From: Candidatus Margulisiibacteriota bacterium
Lineage (GTDB): Bacteria > Margulisbacteria > WOR-1 > O2-12-FULL-45-9 > XYB2-FULL-48-7
Direction: 5' to 3'
NCBI GenBank assembly: GCA_028717325.1
Contig: JAQUOB010000003.1
Location: forward strand, 1 to 22,114
Length of the DNA stretch: 22,114 nt
Part shown: piece after piece, positions 14,872 through 20,822 of the stretch
Numbering within the stretch: position 1 is the first letter of the stretch
How the letters are laid out: each line of letters starts with the position of its first letter
Translations under genes and position numbers: made by a program
Notes under the pieces: model-generated
Told to the model about the DNA's origin: nothing
What the model saw: only the letters and a program-made list of their open reading frames with translations
The model's database searches: none

Positions 14872-15654
14872 ATGAGCATAGTTTTTGGCGCGATCATGCC
14901 CCATCCGCCAATTCTCGTCCCGCCGATCGGCAAAGAGCGCCTGAAGGAAGCGGAAAAAAGTAAAAAAGCGCTCGAAGAAATATCGAGCCGCTTCAAAAGT
15001 AAAGATATTGACACCATCATTGTCATCACCCCTCACGGCGACGTTGGGCAAGCTTCAGTTCCCGTCTATACCGGCCATGTTTTTGAAGGCAACTTCGGCG
15101 CGTTCGGCCTGCCCAAACCGTCTTTCTCTTTCAAGGGCGATCCCCAACTCGGATTAGCGATCGTCAAAGATACGCATCTCGCCACCGCTTGCCCGGAAAC
15201 TATACTCGATCACGGCGTGCTCGTTCCGCTCTATTATCCGACGGCGGCCGGGATCAAAAAACCGGTCCTGCCTATTGCCGTTGCTTTTATGCCGTTGTCC
15301 AAATTGTTCGAATTCGGCCAGTCGATGGCGAAGACAATAGACCGGCTCAAGCGCAAAGTCCTGCTGATCGCCTCGGCTGACATGTCGCACCGGCTGACGC
15401 CGGAGGGGCCGAGCGGCTATTCTCCGAGAGGCAGGGAATTTGACGAGAAGCTGGTCGAGCTGGTAAAAAATTACGACGTGAAAGGCCTCCTCAAATTCGA
15501 TGCCGACCTGGCCGAAGACGCCGGCCAGGACGCGCTCTGGTCGATCGCCATTCTCTTGGGCGCGCTCGACGGCAAAAAAGTCCGGCCGGAAATACTCTCC
15601 TATGAAGGGCCGTTCGGCGTCGGCTACATGATCGCGGCGCTTGAGATCGGCTGA
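14872..15654 (+). CDS. Class III extradiol dioxygenase (LigB-like) fold protein, AmmeMemoRadiSam-associated
   Basis: 260 aa from the ATG at 14872; a TTG ten codons earlier is in frame but would sit inside the promoter. The LigB/Memo-like fold signature is clear: FGAIMPHPPI (H11), VITPHGD (H55), LDHGVLVPLYY (H114), SADMSHR (H173) and SYEGPFGVGYM (E245). H11, H55 and E245 fit the iron-ligand pattern of class III ring-cleaving dioxygenases. Members encoded next to AMMECR1 belong to the AmmeMemoRadiSam group, whose chemistry is unknown, so aromatic-ring cleavage should not be assumed. It is the first gene of the operon and its TGA overlaps the next ATG by one base. No radical SAM partner is present in the window. 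Confidence 0.85.
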   Translation: MSIVFGAIMPHPPILVPPIGKERLKEAEKSKKALEEISSRFKSKDIDTIIVITPHGDVGQASVPVYTGHVFEGNFGAFGLPKPSFSFKGDPQLGLAIVKDTHLATACPETILDHGVLVPLYYPTAAGIKKPVLPIAVAFMPLSKLFEFGQSMAKTIDRLKRKVLLIASADMSHRLTPEGPSGYSPRGREFDEKLVELVKNYDVKGLLKFDADLAEDAGQDALWSIAILLGALDGKKVRPEILSYEGPFGVGYMIAALEIG

Positions 15655-16166
15655 TGAGCGAACACCCCCTGGTTCGGCTGGCCAGAAAAACGATAGAAAC
15701 CTACGTGAAAGATGGTAAAATAATTGAACCGCCTAAAGAGCTGTCACCCGAGATGAAAGAAAAGGCGGGGGTCTTTGTTTCGCTCCATCGGGAGGGTGAG
15801 TTGCGCGGCTGTATCGGCACTTTTGCGCCGACGGCCGAGAACGTGGCGCAGGAGATCATCCGCAACGCGATCGAGTCGGCGACGCGCGATCCGCGCTTTC
15901 CGCCGATGACAGAAGACGAGTTGAGCGGACTTGAGATCTCGGTCGATGTCTTGAGCCGGCCGGAGCCGGCCGCTTCCAAGGCCGAACTCGACCCGAGCTG
16001 TTACGGCTGTATCGTCAAGTCGGGGGCGCGGCGAGGATTGCTTCTGCCTGACTTGCCGGGAGTGAACACGGCCGACGATCAGATCGCGATCTGCAAGCGC
16101 AAAGCCGGCATACCGGAGCATGAAACGGTCGAATTGTTCAAATTTAAAGTGAGGAGATATCATTAA
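15654..16166 (+). CDS. AMMECR1 domain protein (AmmeMemoRadiSam system protein A)
   Basis: 170 aa, a full AMMECR1 domain. GVFVSLHREGELRGCIGTF contains the invariant LRGCIG hexapeptide, followed by NAIESATRDPRFPP and LEISVDVLSRPEP. The Cys in RGCIG is suspected to be functional in the family, but no reaction is established. The ATG overlaps the stop of the LigB-like gene, and argC begins immediately after this gene's stop. In other genomes the LigB-like and AMMECR1 parts are sometimes one fused protein, which supports a shared role. Confidence 0.93.
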   Translation: MSEHPLVRLARKTIETYVKDGKIIEPPKELSPEMKEKAGVFVSLHREGELRGCIGTFAPTAENVAQEIIRNAIESATRDPRFPPMTEDELSGLEISVDVLSRPEPAASKAELDPSCYGCIVKSGARRGLLLPDLPGVNTADDQIAICKRKAGIPEHETVELFKFKVRRYH

Positions 16167-17210
16167 ATGATAAAAGTGGGAATCGTCGGAGCCGGAGGTT
16201 ACGCCGGGGCGACATTAATTAATATTTTATTGCGGCATCCGGAAGTTGAGATCATCTGGTTGATGTCGGAAGAAGCGCATAAGGGGAAAAAGATCAATGA
16301 GCTTTACCCTCATTTGAACGGACAGATCGATCTGGCCTGCCAGACGCTCGATGACCTAGATAAAAATTTAAATTCGATCGACCTGGTCTTTCTGGCCCTG
16401 CCGCACGGCATCGCGATCAATTATGTGCCCAAGATCATCGACGCCGGAAAAAAAGTTGTTGATCTGGGGGCCGACTACCGCTTCTCCGATAACGCAATAT
16501 TCAAAAAATGGTACGGGATCGAGCACACGACGAAAAAATATCTCGACCAGGCGGTCTTTGGCCTGCCGGAGCTGTATCGAGCCGAGATCAAAAAGACCAA
16601 ACTGGTCGGCAATCCCGGCTGTTATCCGACCGCTTCAATTTTAGGCACGGCGCCACTCGTCAAGCACGGGCTGATCGAGCTTGATTCGATCATCATCGAT
16701 GCCAAGTCGGGCGTTTCCGGCGCGGGGCGGGGCACTTCGCAGAAGACCCACTACTGCGAACGGAACGAAGGGATCGAGGCCTACGCCGTCACTACCCACC
16801 GGCACATGGGGGAGGTCGAGTTCCAACTTTCGAAAGTTGCCGGCAAAGATCTGGCGGTGACTTTTGTTCCTCATCTGACGCCGATGACGCGCGGCATCCT
16901 GGCGACGATCTACGCCAAGGCGAAAAAGCCGACCGACGGCAAACAGCTGACCGCACTTTATAAAGATTTTTATAAAGGTGAGCCGTTCGTCAGGATACTG
17001 GAAGGGATCACCCCCAATACCAAATATGTTTCCGGGACGAACTTCTGCGATATCTCGGTGCAATATAACGAAGCGACCGGAAAGATCATCGTCCTGTCGA
17101 CGATCGATAATCTGGTGAAGGGAGCGGCCGGCCAGGCGGTCCAGAACATGAACCTGATCTGCGGTTTTCCGGAGACAACGGGACTCAAGCAGATAACCTT
17201 CTACCCATGA
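16167..17210 (+). CDS. argC: N-acetyl-gamma-glutamyl-phosphate reductase
   Basis: 347 aa, normal length. It performs the third step of arginine synthesis, NADPH reduction of N-acetylglutamyl-5-phosphate to the semialdehyde, in the cytoplasm. The nucleotide-binding start GIVGAGGYAGATL and the catalytic cysteine in GNPGCYPTA (C152) are present, as is HRHMGEVEF. A GAGGAG ribosome site lies within the end of the AMMECR1 gene about 10 nt before the ATG. The gene overlaps argJ by 4 bp (ATGA). Confidence 0.97.
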   Translation: MIKVGIVGAGGYAGATLINILLRHPEVEIIWLMSEEAHKGKKINELYPHLNGQIDLACQTLDDLDKNLNSIDLVFLALPHGIAINYVPKIIDAGKKVVDLGADYRFSDNAIFKKWYGIEHTTKKYLDQAVFGLPELYRAEIKKTKLVGNPGCYPTASILGTAPLVKHGLIELDSIIIDAKSGVSGAGRGTSQKTHYCERNEGIEAYAVTTHRHMGEVEFQLSKVAGKDLAVTFVPHLTPMTRGILATIYAKAKKPTDGKQLTALYKDFYKGEPFVRILEGITPNTKYVSGTNFCDISVQYNEATGKIIVLSTIDNLVKGAAGQAVQNMNLICGFPETTGLKQITFYP

Positions 17211-18313
17211 GCATAACTTCACCCGAGGGCTTTACCGCGGCGGCGCTGGCCGCGGGCATTAAAAAATCCGGCAAGCTCGACCTCGCGCTGATCGTTTCGG
17301 AAATTCCCGCGGTCGCGGCCGGGGTCTTTACCTCCAACCAATTCAAAGCGGCCCCGATCATCGTTTCACAGAAAAATATCAAGTCCGGCTTCTGCCAGGC
17401 GATCATCGCCAACGCCGGCAACGCCAACTGCGGCACCGGCAAGCAGGGCCTTGAAGACGCCAAAAGAATGGTGGCCGAAACCGCCAAGACGCTCGGCGTC
17501 AAGCCGGAACATGTCCTCGTTGCTTCGACCGGCTCGATCCACCATTTTCTGCCGATGAAGAACATTATTCCCGCCATACGGCCGCTGGTGGCAAAATTAT
17601 CGAGGGCGGGCGGCGAGGGTGCCGCGCAGGCAATACTCACGACTGATACCAGGAAAAAGGAGATCGTGGTAAAAGTCGGCGGCTATACTATTGCCGGGAT
17701 CGCCAAGGGCTCCGGCATGATCCACCCCAATATGGCGACGATGTTTTGTTTTATCACAACCGATGCCGCCATCGCGCGGCCTCTCCTCCAGAAATTTCTC
17801 AAACAGGCGGTTGATAAATCGTTTAACATGACGACGGTTGACCAGTGTCAGTCGACTAATGATTGTGTCTTTGCGTTGGCGAATGGAATGTCGGGGAAAA
17901 GGATCCAGGGACCAGGGGCCAGGGGCCAGTTTTACAAGGCGCTTGAACAAGTTTGCGTTTATCTGGCGAAAGAAATAGCGCGGGACGGGGAAGGGGCGAC
18001 GCAATTGATGGAAGTGCGCGTAACCGGCGCGCGCAATGAAAAAGAAGCGCGGATCGCCGCGCGGGCCATCGCCGGCTCCGATCTTCTGAAATGCGCGGTT
18101 TACGGGCGCGATCACAATATCGGCCGGGCACTGGCCGCGGCCGGCGCCTCCAGCGCCAAGCTCGATCAGAATAAGATGAAAGCGGACATGAAATTTGGTA
18201 AGAAAGAGACTATAGTTACTTGTGATCTCGGGGTCGGCAAAGCTTCCGCTATCGCCTGGGGTTGCGACATGACCGAGGGATACATTAAGATCAACGCGGA
18301 GTATCACACATAA
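17207..18313 (+). CDS. argJ: Glutamate N-acetyltransferase (ornithine acetyltransferase)
   Basis: 368 aa. It transfers the acetyl group from N-acetylornithine to glutamate, recycling acetyl in the ornithine pathway. The precursor cleaves itself into two chains before a Thr nucleophile: AKGSGMIHPNMATMF gives A177/T178. The oxyanion pair T108-G109 is kept, but the usual STGVIG reads STGSIHHFLPM here. Residues 235-241 (GPGARGQ) are encoded by a heptad tandem repeat in a loop between ALANGM and FYKALEQV, a region where homologues vary. The frame stays open and all later motifs are present, so the protein is probably active. Whether it also uses acetyl-CoA cannot be told. Confidence 0.96.
   Translation: MSITSPEGFTAAALAAGIKKSGKLDLALIVSEIPAVAAGVFTSNQFKAAPIIVSQKNIKSGFCQAIIANAGNANCGTGKQGLEDAKRMVAETAKTLGVKPEHVLVASTGSIHHFLPMKNIIPAIRPLVAKLSRAGGEGAAQAILTTDTRKKEIVVKVGGYTIAGIAKGSGMIHPNMATMFCFITTDAAIARPLLQKFLKQAVDKSFNMTTVDQCQSTNDCVFALANGMSGKRIQGPGARGQFYKALEQVCVYLAKEIARDGEGATQLMEVRVTGARNEKEARIAARAIAGSDLLKCAVYGRDHNIGRALAAAGASSAKLDQNKMKADMKFGKKETIVTCDLGVGKASAIAWGCDMTEGYIKINAEYHT
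17901..17928 (+). repeat. Heptad tandem repeat inside the argJ reading frame
   Basis: Units start at 17901, 17908, 17915 and 17922: GGATCCA, GGGACCA and twice GGGGCCA. The last three are 21 bp, seven in-frame codons. They match the GC-rich intergenic repeats at 613 and 14797, so the repeat has entered coding sequence without breaking the frame. Confidence 0.75.
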
Positions 18314-18314
18314 T

Positions 18315-19181
18315 ATGTTTAAACATTTAATTAAAAGAGCGAACGCGGTTTTGGAGGCACTGCCGTACCTGACGAAGTTCAACGGCAAGACGATCGTCAT
18401 CAAATACGGCGGGGCGGCCATGCAGAGCGATGAACTTAAAAATAGCGTCATCCAGGACGTCGTCCTTTTAAAAATGGTCGGCATGGAGCCGATCCTCGTC
18501 CACGGCGGCGGGCCGGAGATCAATAAGGCCTTGCGGAAACGCGGGCTCGAACCGAAATTTGTCGGCGGCTACCGCGTGACCGATAAGGACACGATGAAGG
18601 TCGTCCAGAAAGTCCTCGGCGAGAAAATAAACCAGCAGATCGTTTCGCTGATCAAAAAAGCGGGCGGCAAGGCTAAGGGCTTTTACGGCAAGAAGGGCCG
18701 CGTCATCAAGGCGTTCAAATACTGGAAGAAAGACGCGGAGGGCAACAAGATCGATCTCGGCTTTACCGGGCAGGTCGGCGGGATCCGCTATCGCTATTTA
18801 AATAAATGGATGAAGCTCGGCTATATTCCCGTCCTGACGTCGATCGGTGTCGGCAAAAGAGGCGGCATCTATAACATCAACGCCGACAAGGCGGCGGCGG
18901 CCATCGCGGCTTATCTCAAAGCCGAAAAACTGATCATGATGACCGATGTGCTGGGTGTTTTGGAAAACAGCAAGCTCGTCTCGGAGATCAATACTTACCG
19001 GGCGGAGAAGATGATCAAATCCGGCTCGATCTCCGGCGGCATGATCCCGAAAGTTAAATCCTGTTTATATGCCTTGAGAAAAGGGGTTAAAACCGCTCAT
19101 ATTATCGACGGCCGCCTGCCTCACGCGATACTGCTCGAGCTCTTTACCGATCACGGTATCGGCACGATGGTCCGGAAATAA
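18315..19181 (+). CDS. argB: Acetylglutamate kinase
   Basis: 288 aa. It phosphorylates N-acetylglutamate, the second step of arginine synthesis. The nucleotide-binding IKYGGAAM (K30), LVHGGGPEI and the later INADKAAAAIA, GGMIPKV and HIIDGR motifs are complete. About 20 residues of helix precede the kinase core (MFKHLIKRANAVLEALPYL). In the family such an N-terminal helix goes with hexameric, arginine-inhibited enzymes, so feedback control by arginine is likely (inference). It begins 1 nt after the argJ stop and is the last gene of the operon. Its stop is one base away from the stop of a convergent small gene. Confidence 0.96.
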   Translation: MFKHLIKRANAVLEALPYLTKFNGKTIVIKYGGAAMQSDELKNSVIQDVVLLKMVGMEPILVHGGGPEINKALRKRGLEPKFVGGYRVTDKDTMKVVQKVLGEKINQQIVSLIKKAGGKAKGFYGKKGRVIKAFKYWKKDAEGNKIDLGFTGQVGGIRYRYLNKWMKLGYIPVLTSIGVGKRGGIYNINADKAAAAIAAYLKAEKLIMMTDVLGVLENSKLVSEINTYRAEKMIKSGSISGGMIPKVKSCLYALRKGVKTAHIIDGRLPHAILLELFTDHGIGTMVRK

Positions 19182-19182
19182 T

Positions 19183-19338
19183 TTATTTCTTTATATTAGA
19201 AATATATTTTTCGGGGTCTTTGTCGAATTCGCCTTTGTCGTGCTTGTCGCAGAAATAATATTTCTTGCCTTTATATTCCGAGGTCCATTTGGCCGTTTTT
19301 TCGTCAACAGTCATGCCGCAGACAGGATCGGTTGCCAT
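19183..19338 (-). CDS. YHS-domain small metal-binding protein
   Basis: 51 aa. The sequence starts with DPVCGMTV and continues with EYKGKKYYFCDKHD and FDKDPEKY, the whole YHS domain. YHS domains bind heavy metals and occur alone or attached to copper-transport ATPases. C7 and C30 are kept, but the second cysteine of the usual C-x-x-x-C pair is replaced by the KHD stretch (H33 may substitute). A run of G (AAAGGGGG) about 10 nt upstream may act as ribosome site. The gene starts 26 nt after the gltX stop on the same strand, so it is probably the tail of a gltX operon. A role beyond metal binding cannot be told. Confidence 0.85.
   Translation of the reverse strand: MATDPVCGMTVDEKTAKWTSEYKGKKYYFCDKHDKGEFDKDPEKYISNIKK
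19184..19204 (+). terminator. Weak candidate terminator after argB
   Basis: TATTTCT (19184-19190) and AGAAATA (19198-19204) form a 7-bp AT-rich stem with a 7-nt loop, followed by TATTTTT. It lies within the end of the convergent YHS gene because no intergenic space exists. The stem is weak, so confidence is low. Confidence 0.3.
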
Positions 19339-19364
19339 CTTAATTGCCCCCTTTAATTACGGTT

Positions 19365-20807
19365 TCAGCTTAAATCATTAAGCGTAGCGATAGCTTTATC
19401 TAAACGTGCCAAAACTTTGGCTTTCCCAAGTATCTCGACCACATCATACATCGGCGGGGTTTCGGAGCGGCCGGAGAGGGCGAGGCGGCAGGGGTGAATA
19501 ATAATCCCCAGCTTGACGTTCATTTCGGTCGCCAGCTGTTTGAAAACCGGTTCGATCTTATCTTTTGTAAATGGCTCAAGCTGGCTTAAGCGGTCTTTGA
19601 GTGCCGCCAGGATCGGTTTGGCGGTTTCAGTCTTGAAATATTTCTCCGCACTTTTGGGGTCGTATTCAAAATCATCTTTAAAAAAATAGCTCGACAGCGG
19701 CACGATATCGGGGAAGAGGACCAGCCGGTCATGGAAAACAGCGACGACTTTTTTCATATAAGTTAGGTCGTGTGTCCCATAGGCCTCGATCAGCAGCGGC
19801 TCGCAGAGGTCGAATAACCGCTCCGGCATCATTTTGCGGATGTACTGGCCGTTGAGCCAGTTTAATTTATCCATGTCGAAGATGGCCGGATTCTTGCCGA
19901 CCGCGCCAAGAGAAAATTTCTCGATCAACTCGGCCCGCGAAAAGATCTCCTGGTCGCCGTGGCCCCAGCCGAGCTTGGCGATATAATTGATCATCGCTTC
20001 GGGCAGATAACCCATGGCGCTGTAGTCGATGACCGAAGTAGCCCCGTGCCGTTTGGAGAGCCGCGCTTTATCTTTCCCCAGGATCATCGGGATGTGGGCG
20101 AACTCGGGCAGCTTCCAGCCGAAGGCCTCATAAAGCAGTATCTGCCGGGGAGTGTTTGAGAGATGATCGTCGCCGCGGATGACGTGGGTTATCTCCATTA
20201 GATGGTCGTCGACCACGCAGGCGAAGTTGTAGGTGGGGAAGCCGTCCGACTTCAGGATCACAAAGTCGTCCAGCACCTCGTTTTTAAAAACTACCTTGCC
20301 CCTGATCAGATCGTGAACGACCGTTTCGCCGACCGGCGGCAGGCGAAAACGCACGACTTTGGGCTGGCCGCCGCCGAGTTTGGCTTTTATTTCTTCGCCG
20401 GAACATTTGCGGCAGGTGCCGTCGTAGCGCGGCGCCTCTTTTCTCTCTTCGGCTTCGGCGCGCCGCTGTGCCAGCTCTTGCGGCGTGCAGAAACAATAGT
20501 AGGCCTTGCCCTCGGCGATCAACTGCTCGACGTATTTCTGATGAATGGCCAGCCGCTCCGTTTGGTAGTAGGGGCCGAACGGCCCGTCGACATTGGGGCC
20601 CTCGTCCCAGTCGATGCCCAGCCACTCTAAACCGTGAAAGATGGCGTGGTTGGCCGTAAGAGTCGAGCGTTCGCGGTCGGTATCTTCGATGCGCAGGATA
20701 AACTTCCCGTTCTGGTTGCGGGCGAACAGCCAGTTAAAAAGGGCGGTGCGCGCGCCGCCAATGTGTAAGGCTCCAGTCGGACTGGGTGCAAAACGTACTC
20801 TGACCAT
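19365..20807 (-). CDS. gltX: Glutamyl-tRNA synthetase
   Basis: 480 aa. It charges tRNA-Glu (and possibly tRNA-Gln in genomes that use the amidotransferase route). The class I signatures are FAPSPTGALHIGGART (HIGH-type, H15) and RLSKRHG (KMSKS-type, 249-255). A zinc knuckle is complete: C105-x-C107 and C132-x-x-C135. The start is fixed because the conserved MVRVRFAPSPTG is the N-terminus of the family. Only 15 bp separate it from a divergent gene, and the candidate -10 is 7 nt before the ATG, so the message is expected to be leaderless. Confidence 0.97.
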   Translation of the reverse strand: MVRVRFAPSPTGALHIGGARTALFNWLFARNQNGKFILRIEDTDRERSTLTANHAIFHGLEWLGIDWDEGPNVDGPFGPYYQTERLAIHQKYVEQLIAEGKAYYCFCTPQELAQRRAEAEERKEAPRYDGTCRKCSGEEIKAKLGGGQPKVVRFRLPPVGETVVHDLIRGKVVFKNEVLDDFVILKSDGFPTYNFACVVDDHLMEITHVIRGDDHLSNTPRQILLYEAFGWKLPEFAHIPMILGKDKARLSKRHGATSVIDYSAMGYLPEAMINYIAKLGWGHGDQEIFSRAELIEKFSLGAVGKNPAIFDMDKLNWLNGQYIRKMMPERLFDLCEPLLIEAYGTHDLTYMKKVVAVFHDRLVLFPDIVPLSSYFFKDDFEYDPKSAEKYFKTETAKPILAALKDRLSQLEPFTKDKIEPVFKQLATEMNVKLGIIIHPCRLALSGRSETPPMYDVVEILGKAKVLARLDKAIATLNDLS

Positions 20808-20808
20808 G

Positions 20809-20814
20809 TATAAT
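20809..20814 (+). promoter_or_regulatory. -10 box of the barrel-SppA gene
   Basis: A perfect TATAAT ends 8 nt before the ATG at 20823. The -35 region (TGCAAA-like near 20787-20792) is weak and lies inside gltX. Confidence 0.55.
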
Positions 20815-20820
20815 ATTCTA
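20815..20820 (-). promoter_or_regulatory. -10 box of gltX, abutting the divergent -10
   Basis: On the minus strand TAGAAT ends 7 nt before the gltX ATG. It directly abuts the opposite TATAAT, so polymerase binding at the two promoters should be mutually exclusive. Confidence 0.5.
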
Positions 20821-20822
20821 TC

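Noticed and set aside
16641..17222. Minus-strand frame (193 aa) within argC
   Set aside because: Shadow of argC; no domain motif or start signal.
17597..18523. Long minus-strand frame (308 aa) across argJ-argB
   Set aside because: It is antisense to two clearly identified enzymes and rich in Arg/Pro/His as expected for a GC-rich shadow frame.
20202..20630. Plus-strand frame (142 aa) within gltX
   Set aside because: Antisense to a conserved tRNA synthetase; no independent evidence.
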